A stretch of DNA of 64,000 bases. Source: Streptomyces sp. A3M-1-3. GTDB lineage: Bacteria; Actinomycetota; Actinomycetes; Streptomycetales; Streptomycetaceae. Of this stretch, positions 45,650 through 55,052 are shown one piece after another. A model generated the notes under the pieces. It was not told the origin of the DNA, did not search any database, and saw only the letters and a list, made by a program, of their open reading frames with translations. Every line of letters starts with the position of its first letter. Positions within the stretch are counted from its first letter, which is position 1. Made by a program: the position numbers and the translations under genes. The stretch is from NCBI RefSeq assembly GCF_024213665.1, contig NZ_JANAVP010000007.1:1-64000 (forward strand). Direction: 5' to 3'.

Positions 45650-45663
45650 GTGACTGCCGTCAC
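45650..45663. promoter_or_regulatory. Inverted-repeat operator candidate (site 2 of 2)
   Basis: GTGAC-TGCC-GTCAC, a perfect 5-bp inverted repeat with a 4-bp spacer, 52 bases upstream of the enoyl-CoA hydratase start. It matches the site at 39687-39700 in 12 of 14 positions. Confidence 0.55.
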
Positions 45664-46215
45664 GTGCACGCGATAGAGACCCCGGCTCTCGGGCGGCAAA
45701 CGGCCTCCGTATGGTTGAGCGCCGCACTTCTTGACCCTCCGAACGGACTCGTCTTGCCCGACCCCGACCCCGCCTCCGACCCCGACCCCGACCCCGCCTC
45801 CGGCCCGGCCTCCTGGCGCATCACGCTGCCGCACACCACGGCTGCCGTGCCGCTCGCCCGCGCCCTCGTCCGTACGGTGCTCGCCGACGTCGGGACGCCG
45901 ACGGACAGCGACACGGCGGAGCTGCTCACGGCGGAGCTGGTCGCCAACGCGGTGGAGCACACCTCGGGCGACTCCCCCATCGGGCTGGTGGTCGAGATGC
46001 TGCCGTCGGGCTGCCAGGTCGAGGTGCACGACGACGACCCGGAGCCGCCGGGCGGTCTGACTCCCCCGCGGCCGGACTCGGTGCCCGACCCCTGGCAGGA
46101 GCACGGTCGCGGGCTGCTCCTGATCCGCTCGCTCAGCTCGGCCTGCGGCCACCGCCGCACCGCCCGTGGCAAGGCGGTCTGGTTCACGCTTCCGGCGTGG
46201 CCGCACCCGGCCTGA
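45664..46215 (+). CDS. ATP-binding protein, RsbW-like anti-sigma/serine kinase type
   Basis: A protein of up to 183 residues with a HATPase_c_2 (GHKL) domain: N-box ELLTAELVANAVEHTSG, G1-type VEVHDDDP and G2-type HGRGLLLIRSLSSACGH. Many stand-alone Streptomyces copies exist as anti-sigma-factor-like kinases. The N-terminus contains an Asp-Pro-rich repeat (DPDPASDPDPDPAS) of no known role. The start is uncertain: GTG 45664 sits inside the divergent promoter region without a ribosome site, and TTG 45753 is an alternative. No anti-anti-sigma or sigma gene is adjacent. Confidence 0.8.
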   Translation: MHAIETPALGRQTASVWLSAALLDPPNGLVLPDPDPASDPDPDPASGPASWRITLPHTTAAVPLARALVRTVLADVGTPTDSDTAELLTAELVANAVEHTSGDSPIGLVVEMLPSGCQVEVHDDDPEPPGGLTPPRPDSVPDPWQEHGRGLLLIRSLSSACGHRRTARGKAVWFTLPAWPHPA

Positions 46216-46216
46216 A

Positions 46217-47239
46217 CTACGCGCCCGGGCCCGGGTCCAGGCCCGCCATCGTCGCGACCATGACGGCCTTGATGGTGTGCAGCCGGTTCTCGGCCTCGTC
46301 GAAGACGACCGAGTGCGCGGACTCGAAGACCTCGTCGGTGACCTCGAGCGAGGTCAGGCCGTGCCGCTCATGGATGTCGCGGCCGACCTGGGTGCTGAGG
46401 TCGTGGAAGGCCGGCAGGCAGTGCAGGAACTTCACCGCGTCGTTCCCGGTGGCGCGCAGCACGTCCATGGTGACCGCATACGGCGCGAGCGCTTCGATCC
46501 GCTCGTCCCAGACCTGCTTGGGCTCCCCCATCGACACCCACACGTCGGTGGCGACGAAGTCCGCGCCGGCCACTCCTTCGGCCACATCCTCGGTGAGGGT
46601 GATCCGGGCGCCGCTCGCCTCCGCGGCCTTGCGGGCCTGGGTGACGATCTCCTCGGCCGGCCAGTAGGACTTGGGCGCCACGATCCGTACGTCCATGCCG
46701 AGCAGGGCGCCGGCGACCAGGTAGGAGTTGCCCATGTTGAAGCGCGCGTCACCGAGGTAGGCGAAGGCGATCCGCTCCAGCGGCTTGTCGGCGTGTTCGG
46801 TCATGGTGAGCACGTCGGCGAGCATCTGGGTGGGGTGCCAGTCGTCGGTGAGCCCGTTGAAGACGGGGACTCCGGCGTACGCGGCCAGCTCCTCAACGGC
46901 GTCCTGGCTGTCTCCGCGGTACTCGATGCCGTCGAACATCCGGCCGAGCACCCGCGCAGTGTCCTTCACCGACTCCTTGTGCCCGATCTGCGAGCCCGAG
47001 GGGTCGAGGTACGTGGTCGAGGCTCCCTGGTCGGCGGCGGCGACCTCGAACGCGCAGCGGGTGCGGGTCGAGGTCTTCTCGAAGATCAGCGCGATGTTCC
47101 GGCCCCGCAGCCGCTGGACCTCGGCGCCCGCACGCTTGGCCGCCTTGAGTTCGGCAGCCAGTTCGATCAGGCTGCGGAACTCGGCGGCGGTGAAGTCCAG
47201 CTCCTTGAGGAAGCTGCGGCCTGCGAGGTCGGTCGCCAT
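46217..47239 (-). CDS. argF: Ornithine carbamoyltransferase
   Basis: A 340-residue transcarbamylase with the carbamoyl-phosphate motif [28 protein letters not shown], the ornithine-loop VSMGEP and the active-site Cys in [10 protein letters not shown]. Next to arginine deiminase on the same strand, it is likely the catabolic (ArcB) enzyme forming carbamoyl phosphate from citrulline, or it serves both directions. ATG 47239 has AGGAG eight bases upstream. It follows arcA after 106 bases that contain an ARG-box-like element, so it can have its own promoter. It ends 1 base from the convergent ATPase gene. Confidence 0.95.
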   Translation of the reverse strand: MATDLAGRSFLKELDFTAAEFRSLIELAAELKAAKRAGAEVQRLRGRNIALIFEKTSTRTRCAFEVAAADQGASTTYLDPSGSQIGHKESVKDTARVLGRMFDGIEYRGDSQDAVEELAAYAGVPVFNGLTDDWHPTQMLADVLTMTEHADKPLERIAFAYLGDARFNMGNSYLVAGALLGMDVRIVAPKSYWPAEEIVTQARKAAEASGARITLTEDVAEGVAGADFVATDVWVSMGEPKQVWDERIEALAPYAVTMDVLRATGNDAVKFLHCLPAFHDLSTQVGRDIHERHGLTSLEVTDEVFESAHSVVFDEAENRLHTIKAVMVATMAGLDPGPGA

Positions 47240-47292
47240 GGGGGCGCTCCTAGGTCACGAGTACGAGGACCATGGAAGTCTATACGACACTC

Positions 47293-47306
47293 TGCATTGC
47301 TATACA
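47293..47306. promoter_or_regulatory. ARG-box-like site upstream of argF
   Basis: TGCATTGCTATACA: half-sites TGCAT and ATACA with a 4-base spacer, close to ArgR half-site symmetry, 54 bases upstream of the argF start. A flanking GTCTATA...TATACAGAC symmetry surrounds it. ArgR binding is inference. Confidence 0.4.
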
Positions 47307-47345
47307 GACGCCGGTTATCAGACGCAGGGTCGGTTACAGGGGCTG

Positions 47346-48572
47346 CTAGACGGCGTCACGCTCCACCGGGCAGCTCATGCACCGCGGCCCGCCCCGCCCC
47401 CGGCCCAGTTCGCTGCCGCGGATCTCGATGACCTCAATGCCCTCCTTCCGCAGATGGGTGTTGGTGGTGACATTGCGCTCGTACGCCACCACCACCCCCG
47501 GCTCGACCGCCAGCACGTTGCAGCCGTCGTCCCACTGCTCGCGCTCCGCCGAGTGCACGTCCTGCGTCGCCGTCAGTACCCGGATCGAGTCCAGGCCCAG
47601 AGCGGCCGCTATGGCACGGTGCATGTGCTCGGGCGGATGGTCGGTGACCTTCAGCTCCCGCCCGCCGTCGCCCGGTTCGATCGTGTACGAGCGGAGCATG
47701 CCCAGCCCCGCGTACTGGGTGAACGTGTCGCCGTCGACCATCGTCATCACGGTGTCCAGGTGCATGAGCGCCCGCCGCTTCGGCATGTCCAGCGCCACGA
47801 TCGTCTTCGCGGAGCCGGCCGCGAAGAGGCCGCGCGCCAGCATCTCGACCGCCTGCGGGGTGGTGCGCTCGCTCATCCCGATCAGTACCGCACCCTTGCC
47901 GATGACCAGGACGTCGCCGCCCTCGATGGTGGAGGGGTAGTCGGACAGCCCCTCCGACCAGTGGTGGAACGCGCCCGAGCCGGTGAAGAGCGGGTGGTGG
48001 CGGTAGATCGCCTCGAAGTGCACGGTCTCCCGCTGCCGGGCCGGCCAGCGCATCGCGTTGATCGACACGCCGTCGTAGATCCAGGCCGAGGTGTCCCGGG
48101 TGAAGAGATGGTTCGGCAGCGGGCCGAGCAGGAAGTCGTCCAGATCCATCACGTGGAACCGTACGGACGTCGGCTCGGGGTGGCGCTCCAGGAACTCGCG
48201 TTTGGTCATCCCCCCGACCAGGGCCTCGACCAGTTCGGCGGCCGGCAGCGCGTCGAACGCGGCCCGCAGATGGTCGGTGGCCAGCGGCCCGTACTCCTTC
48301 TCGTCGAAGACCCGGTCAAGTACGAGCTTGCGGGCCTCGTGGATGTCCAGCGCCTCGCGCAGCAGATCGCCGAAGAGATGGACCTCGACGCCGCGGTCGC
48401 GCAGTACATCGGCGAACCCGTCGTGCTCCTGACGCGCCCGGCGCACCCACAGCACGTCGTCGAAGAGCAGCGCGTCCTTGTTGCTGGGCGTGAGCCGCTT
48501 CAGCTCCAGATCGGGCCGGTGGAGGATGACGCGGCGCAGCCGCCCGGTCTCGGAGTCGACATGGAATCCCAT
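47346..48572 (-). CDS. arcA: Arginine deiminase
   Basis: A 408-residue guanidine-modifying enzyme converting arginine to citrulline and ammonia. Landmarks are [33 protein letters not shown] (FTRD, 157-160), [26 protein letters not shown] and the C-terminal nucleophile region [13 protein letters not shown]. Followed by ornithine carbamoyltransferase, it forms a minimal ADI pathway that lacks a carbamate kinase here. The start is ATG 48572 by homology; there is no strong ribosome site, and GTG 48581 is possible. Confidence 0.95.
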   Translation of the reverse strand: MGFHVDSETGRLRRVILHRPDLELKRLTPSNKDALLFDDVLWVRRARQEHDGFADVLRDRGVEVHLFGDLLREALDIHEARKLVLDRVFDEKEYGPLATDHLRAAFDALPAAELVEALVGGMTKREFLERHPEPTSVRFHVMDLDDFLLGPLPNHLFTRDTSAWIYDGVSINAMRWPARQRETVHFEAIYRHHPLFTGSGAFHHWSEGLSDYPSTIEGGDVLVIGKGAVLIGMSERTTPQAVEMLARGLFAAGSAKTIVALDMPKRRALMHLDTVMTMVDGDTFTQYAGLGMLRSYTIEPGDGGRELKVTDHPPEHMHRAIAAALGLDSIRVLTATQDVHSAEREQWDDGCNVLAVEPGVVVAYERNVTTNTHLRKEGIEVIEIRGSELGRGRGGPRCMSCPVERDAV

Positions 48573-48622
48573 GAGGAACACGTTCCCAGAGTGCGGACGA
48601 TCAAGTGGCTCAACGCGGCAAA

Positions 48623-48655
48623 CCTTTCCCGCCCAGCGGCTGTGGGCGGGAAAGG
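48623..48655 (-). terminator. Terminator after the small secreted protein gene
   Basis: Perfect 13-bp arms CCTTTCCCGCCCA/TGGGCGGGAAAGG with a 7-base loop, between the secreted-protein gene and arcA on the minus strand. Confidence 0.88.
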
Positions 48656-48718
48656 GTGCGGGGACGCGCGCGGGCGCCCGGCCGACGGACCGGCTGACGG
48701 ACCAGCGCGGCCGACGGA

Positions 48719-49222
48719 CTAGAGGAGGCCCAGGGCGCCGGTGGCCTGGCCCTGCAGCGCCGGGGTGAGCAGGGCCGCCTCGGGTACGGCCAGGTCGGGT
48801 AGGCCGAAGTTGTCCGCACGCGGGGCGGACAGCGGCGCCCCCAGGGACGCGCCGGGACCCTCCGCCCGCAGTTGGGACGGCGGCGTCGCGAGCCTGGCCG
48901 TGGCCTCCTCGGCCTTGCCGACGAGGTTCGGCACCGGGGCCGCGACCAGGGTCGGGGGCAGCTCGGTGGACACCGGCAGCCGCGGAAGCGCGTCCTCCGG
49001 CAGCATCCGGCCATGCTGGTGACGGGGCGCTGCGGGCGCCCCCGGCACCGGTACCGGTACGCCGGTGCTCAGTTCGGGCGCGGCCATGCCGAGCGGCGTC
49101 TCGAGCGCCTGGAGCGGCACCGTGATCGGCACGTGCTCCCCGGCGGTGGCGGGCGATGCCGCCACCGCCGCGGCCATGCACGTCATCAGCGCCGTGAGGC
49201 TCCCGCGCGCGGTCATCTTCAT
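48719..49222 (-). CDS. Small secreted protein, unknown function
   Basis: A 167-residue protein with a clear signal peptide ([20 protein letters not shown]) and probable cleavage after ATAGE or nearby. The mature part is Pro/Ala/Leu-rich with no Cys and no catalytic motif, ending [12 protein letters not shown]. The Val-Pro repeats ([14 protein letters not shown]) suggest an extended, wall-associated peptide. ATG 49222 follows GGAG by six bases. It is monocistronic, bounded by a strong terminator downstream and an interrupted palindrome upstream. I do not recognise a family. Confidence 0.75.
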   Translation of the reverse strand: MKMTARGSLTALMTCMAAAVAASPATAGEHVPITVPLQALETPLGMAAPELSTGVPVPVPGAPAAPRHQHGRMLPEDALPRLPVSTELPPTLVAAPVPNLVGKAEEATARLATPPSQLRAEGPGASLGAPLSAPRADNFGLPDLAVPEAALLTPALQGQATGALGLL

Positions 49223-49239
49223 ACTGCACTCCGTCCCTT

Positions 49240-49268
49240 CCAGGATTGCGGATACTCCGCTGTCCTGG
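49240..49268. promoter_or_regulatory. Interrupted palindrome upstream of the secreted-protein gene
   Basis: CCAGGA-tt-GCGGA-tac-TCCGC-tg-TCCTGG: perfectly symmetric arms broken by matched 2-base gaps and a 3-base loop. It lies in the 5' region of the secreted-protein gene and just after the pnkp stop, so it may be an operator or a pnkp terminator. Confidence 0.5.
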
Positions 49269-49342
49269 TTGAACGAGCCCGCAGCCCAAACCCCCGCATC
49301 TTTCCCCCATCTGGAGCAGCGCCGCCCGCGCGCGGACCGGAA

Positions 49343-51901
49343 TCAGAGCCTCGGGTCCACCGGCTCCGACTCCAGGGCCAGCACGGCGAAGACCGCTTCG
49401 TGGACGCGCCACAGCGGCTCGCCGTCGGCCAGCCGGTCCAGGGCCTCCAGGCCGAGCGCGTACTCGCGCAGCGCGAGCGAGCGCTTGTGGCCCAGGAACC
49501 GGTTGCGCAGGCGGGTGAGGTTGTCCGGACGCGTGTACTCGGGACCGTAGATGATCCGCAGGTACTCCCGGCCGCGCACCTTGATGCCCGGCTGGACCAG
49601 CCGGCCCTGCTCGGTGCGTACGAGCGCCTGGAGCGGCTTGACCACCATGCCCTCGCCGCCGCGGCCGGTCATCTCCAGCCACCAGTCGATGCCGGCCCGG
49701 ACCGAGTCCTTGTCGCCGGTGTCGACGACAAGGCGCCGGGTGGTCTGCAGCAGCCCGGTGGGGTCGTGCTCCGCCAGCCGGTCCAGCCACGCCAGCTGCT
49801 CGTCGTGCGGTACGGCGGCCAGGCTGCGGCCCTGGACGGCGAGGAGCTGGAACGGCGCGAGGCGCACGCCGTCCAGGCCCTCGGTGCTCCAGCAGTAGCG
49901 CCGGTACGCCTCGGTGAAGCGGGCCGCGTCCGCGGCGCGTTCGCGCTGCCGGTCGAGCAGCGCGTCGGCCTCGACACCGCGGGCGGCCGCCGCTTCCAGC
50001 GCGGCCACCGCGCCGGGGAACACGGCTCCGGAGGCGGCGCCCACCGCCGCGTACTGCTTGCGCAGCAGGCCGGACGCCTTGAGCGACCACGGCATCAGCT
50101 CCGCGTCCAGGAGCAGCCAGTCGGTGTCGAGCTCCTCCCAGAGCCCGGCCGCGGTGACGGCCGTGCGCAGCCGGCCGAGGATCTCCTCGGTGACCTGGGG
50201 GTCGTCGAAGAACGGGCGCCCGGTGCGGGTGTACAGGGCGCCCGTGGGCCCCTCGGCCCGCCCCTCGACCCCGAACCGCTCGCGCACCACGTCCGCGTCC
50301 CGGCAGACCAGCGCGACCGCCCGCGAGCCCATGTGCTTCTCCTCGCACACGACCTTGGCGACGCCGTCGGCCTTGTACGTGGCGAACGCCTCGGCCGGGT
50401 GCTCCAAATAGCCTCCATCAGCCTCAATCTCCGACGTACCGGTGGGCGACATGGTCGGCGGCAGGTAGGCGAGCAGACGCGGGTCGACCGCGAACCGGCT
50501 CATCACCTCCAGCGCGGCGGCGGCGTTCTCCTCGCGGACGGCGACCCGACCCATCTGGCGGGTCTCCACGACCCGCCGGCCGTGCACATCGGCGAGGTCC
50601 AGGGGACGCCCGTCGTGCCCGCCCGGGGCCTCGGTGGCGAGCGGCCGGACCGGCTCGTACCAGACCTTCTCGGCCGGTACGTCGACGAGTTCACGCTCGG
50701 GCCAGCGCAGCGCGGTCATCTTCCCGCCGAACACGGCCCCGGTGTCCAGGCAGATGGTGTTGTTGATCCACGAGGTGTTCGGCACGGGGGTGTGCCCGTA
50801 GACGACGGCGGCGCGGCCTCGGTAGTCCTCGGCCCACGGGTAGCGCACGGGCAGGCCGAACTCGTCGGTCTCGCCGGTCGTGTCGCCGTACAGCGCGTGC
50901 GAGCGGACCCTGCCGGAGGTGCGGCCGTGGTACTTCTCGGGCAGCCCGGCGTGGCAGACGACGAGCTTGCCGCCGTCGAGGACGTAGTGGCTGACCAGTC
51001 CGTCGATGAACTCCCGCACCTGCGCGCGGAAGGTGTCGTCCTCCTTCTCCAGCTGCTCGATGGTCTCGGCGAGTCCGTGCGTGTGCTGGACCTTCTTGCC
51101 CCCCAGGTAACGGCCGAGCTTGTTCTCGTGGTTCCCCGGCACGCACAGGGCGTTGCCGGAGGCGACCATGGACATGACTCGGCGCAGGACGCCAGGGCTG
51201 TCCGGTCCGCGGTCGACGAGGTCGCCGACGAAGACGGCCGTGCGGCCGTCGGGGTGCGCCCCGTCGACGTACCCCAGCTTGACGAGCAGGGTCTCCAGCT
51301 CGGAGCGGCAGCCGTGGATGTCACCGATGATGTCGAAGGGGCCGGTGAGGTGGGTCAGGTCGTTGAACCGGCGCTCGATGACGATCTCGGCGTTCTCGAC
51401 CTCCTCCACGCTGCGCAGGATGTGCACCTTGCGGAAGCCCTCGCGCTCCAGGCCGCGCAGCGAACGACGCAGTTCGCGCCGGTGGCGCTGGATGACGTGA
51501 CGGGGCATGCCGGCCCGGTCCGGGCGCGCGGCGTTGCGCTCGGCGCACACGTCCTCGGAGATGTCGAGGACGATCGCGATCGGCAGTACGTCGTACTGGC
51601 GGGCCAGCTGGACCAGCTGCTTGCGGCTCTCGGACTGCACGCTGGTCGCGTCGACGACGGTCAGGCGGCCGGCGGCCAGGCGCTTGCCGGCGATGTGGTG
51701 GAGGACGTCGAACGCGTCACCGCTGGCGCTCTGGTCGTTCTCGTCGTCGGCGACGAGGCCACGGCAGAAGTCCGAGGAGATGATCTCGGTAGGCTTGAAA
51801 TGGGTCCTGGCGAAGGTGGACTTGCCGGAACCGGTGGCGCCGATCAGGACCACGAGGGACAGGTCGGTCACGGCGAGAGTGCGCTTGCTCGGGCTGGTCA
51901 T
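49343..51901 (-). CDS. pnkp: Bacterial polynucleotide kinase-phosphatase-ligase (RNA repair)
   Basis: An 852-residue three-domain RNA end-healing and sealing enzyme. The 5'-OH kinase domain has P-loop GATGSGKS (21-28). The binuclear metallophosphatase has GDIHG (193-197), [14 protein letters not shown] (256-259), VCHAG and YGHTP, and removes 2',3'-cyclic or 3' phosphates. The C-terminal ligase-like adenylyltransferase has its Lys in [11 protein letters not shown] (Lys522). In characterised systems the ligase is active only with Hen1 bound, giving repair of ribotoxin-cleaved tRNAs with a 2'-O-methyl mark. The ATG overlaps the hen1 stop by 4 bases. Confidence 0.95.
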   Translation of the reverse strand: MTSPSKRTLAVTDLSLVVLIGATGSGKSTFARTHFKPTEIISSDFCRGLVADDENDQSASGDAFDVLHHIAGKRLAAGRLTVVDATSVQSESRKQLVQLARQYDVLPIAIVLDISEDVCAERNAARPDRAGMPRHVIQRHRRELRRSLRGLEREGFRKVHILRSVEEVENAEIVIERRFNDLTHLTGPFDIIGDIHGCRSELETLLVKLGYVDGAHPDGRTAVFVGDLVDRGPDSPGVLRRVMSMVASGNALCVPGNHENKLGRYLGGKKVQHTHGLAETIEQLEKEDDTFRAQVREFIDGLVSHYVLDGGKLVVCHAGLPEKYHGRTSGRVRSHALYGDTTGETDEFGLPVRYPWAEDYRGRAAVVYGHTPVPNTSWINNTICLDTGAVFGGKMTALRWPERELVDVPAEKVWYEPVRPLATEAPGGHDGRPLDLADVHGRRVVETRQMGRVAVREENAAAALEVMSRFAVDPRLLAYLPPTMSPTGTSEIEADGGYLEHPAEAFATYKADGVAKVVCEEKHMGSRAVALVCRDADVVRERFGVEGRAEGPTGALYTRTGRPFFDDPQVTEEILGRLRTAVTAAGLWEELDTDWLLLDAELMPWSLKASGLLRKQYAAVGAASGAVFPGAVAALEAAAARGVEADALLDRQRERAADAARFTEAYRRYCWSTEGLDGVRLAPFQLLAVQGRSLAAVPHDEQLAWLDRLAEHDPTGLLQTTRRLVVDTGDKDSVRAGIDWWLEMTGRGGEGMVVKPLQALVRTEQGRLVQPGIKVRGREYLRIIYGPEYTRPDNLTRLRNRFLGHKRSLALREYALGLEALDRLADGEPLWRVHEAVFAVLALESEPVDPRL

Positions 51902-53391
51902 GCCGCCTTCTCCTCCTTCGTGGTCGTTGCGGTCTTCGTGGTGGCCGTGGCCTCTTCACTTCTGAAGACGGCCATCTGGGTCGGTGCCCCGACTTCGGGG
52001 TCGTCGGTTCCGACGGGTACGAACTCCACTCCGTACCCGTGCCGCCGGGCGACGGACTCCGCCCACTCCCGGAACTCCGCCCGCGTCCACTCGAAGCGGT
52101 GGTCGCTGTGCCGGACGTGCCCGGCGGGCAGGCTCTCCCAGCGGACGTTGTACTCGACGTTCGGCGTCGTCACGAGCACCGTCTGCGGGCGCGCGGAGCC
52201 GAACACCGCGTACTCCAGGGCCGGAAGCCGCGGCAGGTCGAGGTGCTCGATCACCTCGCTGAGCACCGCGGCGTCGTACCCCTTCAGCCGCTTGTCGGTG
52301 TACGCGAGCGAGCCCTGCAGGAGCGTGACCCGCTCGGCCTGCCGCTCGCCCATCCGGTCCAGCTTCAGCCGCCGGGCCGCGACGGTGAGGGCCCGCATCG
52401 ACACATCGACGCCGACGATCTCGGTGAACCGGACGTCCTTCAGCAGAGCCTGCACCAACTGGCCCTGTCCGCAGCCGAGGTCGAGGACCCGGCTCGCCCC
52501 CGCCGCACGCAGCGCCGCCAGGATGGCGTCGCGTCGCTGCACGGCGAGCGGCACGGGACGCTCCTCCGTGTCGGTCGACTCGTCGACGGCGTTGTCGATG
52601 TCCTCGACCTCGGTGTCGTCGGCCTCGGCCAGGCGCACCAGCTCCAGCCGCTCCCTCGCCTGCCGGGTCAGACCCCAGCGGCGGGACAGGAAGCGGCTCG
52701 TGATGAGCTGCTGTTCGGGGTGGTTGGCCAGCCAGCCGTCACCGGCGCGCAGCAGCTTGTCGACCTCGTCCGGTGCGACCCAGTAGTGCTTGGCGTCGTC
52801 GAGGACCGGCAGCAGGACATAGAGGTGCCGCAGCGCGTCGGCGAGCCGCAGCTCGCCTTCCAGTACGAGCCGTACGTACCGCGAGTCGCCCCACTCCGGG
52901 AACTGCTCGTCCAGCGCCACCGCCTCGGCGTCCACGGTCGCCCAGCCGAGCGGGCCGAAGAGCGCCCGCACCAGCTCCGCACCACCGCGGGCAGGCAGCG
53001 CGGGCACCTCGATACGCAGCGGCAGCGGCTGCTCCGCCAGCTCCGGACGGGCGTTGCACTGGCCCTTCATCGCGCTGGAGAAGACGCTGCTGAGCGCGAC
53101 GGCGAGCAGCGAGGACGCAGCGTACGGCCGGTCGTTCACATACTGTGCGAGCGCCGCATCGGGCGCGCCCGAGCGCCCCTTACCCTTGCCGCGCCGGACG
53201 AGCGCCACCGGATCCACCTCCAGCAGCAGCGCGGCTGTGCAGCGATCGGCGGACGCCTCGGGGTAGAGGACATGCGCCGTACCGTGCGAGGTGGAGAACG
53301 CCTGCGCTTTCTCGGGATGCTTGTGCAGCAGGAAGCCGAGATCGGTCGCGGGTCGCTCTGGGGTACCGGTGGTACTGATCGTCAGGAACAC
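51898..53391 (-). CDS. hen1: 3'-terminal RNA ribose 2'-O-methyltransferase Hen1
   Basis: A 497-residue Hen1. The N-terminal half (about 1-240) is the bacterial Hen1_L domain that binds and activates the Pnkp ligase. The C-terminal half is a SAM methyltransferase with DLGCGQG (304-310) and the Mn-binding set EVIEH (Glu379, Glu382, His383) plus His in RHSDHRFEW. It methylates the 2'-OH at the 3' end of a cleaved RNA before ligation, so that the repaired RNA resists a second cut. A Lys/Thr/Glu-rich tail overlaps pnkp. The start is GTG 53391, apparently leaderless. Confidence 0.95.
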   Translation of the reverse strand: MFLTISTTGTPERPATDLGFLLHKHPEKAQAFSTSHGTAHVLYPEASADRCTAALLLEVDPVALVRRGKGKGRSGAPDAALAQYVNDRPYAASSLLAVALSSVFSSAMKGQCNARPELAEQPLPLRIEVPALPARGGAELVRALFGPLGWATVDAEAVALDEQFPEWGDSRYVRLVLEGELRLADALRHLYVLLPVLDDAKHYWVAPDEVDKLLRAGDGWLANHPEQQLITSRFLSRRWGLTRQARERLELVRLAEADDTEVEDIDNAVDESTDTEERPVPLAVQRRDAILAALRAAGASRVLDLGCGQGQLVQALLKDVRFTEIVGVDVSMRALTVAARRLKLDRMGERQAERVTLLQGSLAYTDKRLKGYDAAVLSEVIEHLDLPRLPALEYAVFGSARPQTVLVTTPNVEYNVRWESLPAGHVRHSDHRFEWTRAEFREWAESVARRHGYGVEFVPVGTDDPEVGAPTQMAVFRSEEATATTKTATTTKEEKAA

Positions 53392-53398
53392 ACATCCG

Positions 53399-53404
53399 AG
53401 TATC
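53399..53404 (-). promoter_or_regulatory. -10-like element before hen1, leaderless
   Basis: On the minus strand GATACT ends 7 bases before GTG 53391, with no ribosome-binding site between, suggesting a leaderless hen1-pnkp transcript. Confidence 0.4.
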
Positions 53405-53450
53405 GTCCGGCCCGCCGTCTCCGACCAGGCATTTTCGTCACAGCCCCATG

Positions 53451-53503
53451 CCTGTCAGCCCGTACCGGTCAGCCCCCTGCCTGTCAGCCCGTACCTGTCA
53501 GCC
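53451..53503. repeat. Short tandem repeats at the 3' end of mmuM
   Basis: CCTGTCAGCCCGTACC is present twice (53451-53466 and 53480-53495), interleaved with GGTCAGCC and TGTCAGCC, giving four spaced GTCAGCC units. The repeats straddle the mmuM stop at 53484 and encode its final LTGTG, so they may have changed the C-terminus. Confidence 0.6.
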
Positions 53504-54431
53504 GCGTCAGCTCGGCGATCTGCCGGGGCCCCACCCGGCAGCAGCCGCCGACCAGCCGCGCGCCGGCCGCCTGCCATTGCCTCACCCGCGCCGGATCGTA
53601 GGTGACCGGGCCTCGCCAGGACCTCGCTTGCGCATCCCACTCCTCTCCACTGTTCGGATAGACGACGACCGGCTTTCCGGTCACCTCGGCCGCCACGGCC
53701 ACGGCCTCGTCCGCATCCGCCGGCTCGCAGCAGTTGATGCCGGCGGCGATGACCTGGTCGACCCCGGCCACCAGCGCGAGCGCCCGGTCCAGGGGCTGCC
53801 CGGCCCGTGTCGTACTGCCGGTGATGCTGTACGAGAGCCAGACCGGCACCCCGCACCCCTCCACCGCCCGCAGCAGCGCCTCCGCCTCGTCCGCGTCCGG
53901 CACCGTCTCCAGGGCGAGGACATCGGGCCCGGCGGCGACGAGGGCTTCGATCCGCGGCCGGTGAAAGCGCTCCAACGCCCTGACGGACAGCCCGTACCGC
54001 CCGAGGTATTCGCTGCCGTCGGCAAGAACCGCGCCGTAGGGCCCCACCGAAGCCGCGACCCAGACCGCCCGGTCGCGCGCGGCGCCGGCGGCTCGCCTCG
54101 CCAACGTCACACTGCGCCCCAGCAGCTCCTCCGCCTCCTTCCGCCCGGTGCCTCGTTTCGCGAAGCCCTCGTAACTGGCCTGGTAGCTGGAGGTGATGAG
54201 CACCTGCGCGCCCGCCAGGACGTACGCGTGGTGCGCCGCCTCGACCTGTGCGGGGTCGTCCGCGAGCAGCCGGGCGGACCACAGGGCGTCGGAGAGGTCG
54301 CAGCCCTGCGCCTCCAGCTGGTTGGAGAGACCGCCGTCGAGGACGACGGTCCCCCCGGCGAGCGCGTCGCGCAGCGGCCGGGCGGGCTTCACCGGAGCCC
54401 GGGCCCGGTGAAGATGCCAAGATCCATGCAT
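53484..54431 (-). CDS. mmuM: Homocysteine S-methyltransferase
   Basis: A 315-residue zinc-dependent methyltransferase of the MmuM/Pfam S-methyl_trans family, making methionine from homocysteine with S-methylmethionine or SAM as donor. VVLDGGLSNQLEAQGCDL is the N-terminal signature, and the Zn cysteines are in AAGINCCEPADA and RLVGGCCRVGP. ATG 54431 is taken as start, though GTG at about 54392 would give a more typical N-terminus (VKPARPLRDAL). It follows the DUF6099-like gene by three bases, suggesting an operon. Confidence 0.9.
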   Translation of the reverse strand: MHGSWHLHRARAPVKPARPLRDALAGGTVVLDGGLSNQLEAQGCDLSDALWSARLLADDPAQVEAAHHAYVLAGAQVLITSSYQASYEGFAKRGTGRKEAEELLGRSVTLARRAAGAARDRAVWVAASVGPYGAVLADGSEYLGRYGLSVRALERFHRPRIEALVAAGPDVLALETVPDADEAEALLRAVEGCGVPVWLSYSITGSTTRAGQPLDRALALVAGVDQVIAAGINCCEPADADEAVAVAAEVTGKPVVVYPNSGEEWDAQARSWRGPVTYDPARVRQWQAAGARLVGGCCRVGPRQIAELTRLTGTG

Positions 54432-54434
54432 CCA

Positions 54435-54926
54435 TCATGACGCCCCCGCCGTCGAATCGCGGGCCGCGCCCGGTGTGCTGCCCTGATCCCTCAGCGTGAG
54501 TCTGCGGAGCATCGCGCGCACCCGGTCGCTCGACTCGTCCGCGGCGTCGATCGCCTCGATGCACTGCCAGTACAGGCCCTCCTCGTCCGTGGCACACGCG
54601 ACCCCGACGAGCGCGATGCCGACCTCCCCGAGCAGCCCGCCGAGGCCGAGTAACGCCTCGCGCGCATCAGTCACTTCGGTGAGCTGCGCCGCCCGTATCC
54701 CACCCGCCCGCAGCACCAGCTGGTCCAGCACTCCGCAGCCTCGCCCGCCGGACTCGCTGAGGCCGCGGGCCTCGACTCTGAGCTCCGGTGGCCCGACGAG
54801 GGCCAGTTGTCCGCCGATGGCCTGCGCCAGAGCCTGCGCCTGCCAGGCCTCGGCCACGATGTCCAGCGCCACCCGGCTCTGCGCCAGAGCGTGCCGGCCG
54901 GCCCTGATGAGCCGCACCGCATCCAT
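54435..54926 (-). CDS. DUF6099-like protein with a TTA codon
   Basis: A 163-residue, mostly helical protein beginning MDAVRLIRAGRHALAQSRVA and ending in a disordered tail. It resembles the Streptomyces-specific DUF6099 family as I remember it; no function is known. Codon 92 is TTA (54651-54653, in EALLGLG), the rare Leu codon read only by the bldA tRNA, and the only in-frame TTA I noticed among intact genes here. Translation should therefore depend on bldA, i.e. on development. The gene precedes mmuM by three bases, so mmuM may share this transcript. Confidence 0.72.
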   Translation of the reverse strand: MDAVRLIRAGRHALAQSRVALDIVAEAWQAQALAQAIGGQLALVGPPELRVEARGLSESGGRGCGVLDQLVLRAGGIRAAQLTEVTDAREALLGLGGLLGEVGIALVGVACATDEEGLYWQCIEAIDAADESSDRVRAMLRRLTLRDQGSTPGAARDSTAGAS

Positions 54927-55052
54927 GCGCGATCCCCCGTCCGTACGACATCCCTCAGTACCGCCTCCACTACCCAGAGTGAAGCCAAGAGGCTCGGAAA
55001 GCCAGGGGTATTCGGAAATCTGTGGACACCAGAGCGGTTTCGAACAACTTCG

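Noticed and set aside
47346..50348. A 1000-codon frame joining arcA to upstream sequence
   Set aside because: The part before codon MGFHVD is antisense to nothing meaningful and crosses the secreted-protein gene and a strong terminator; arcA starts at 48572.
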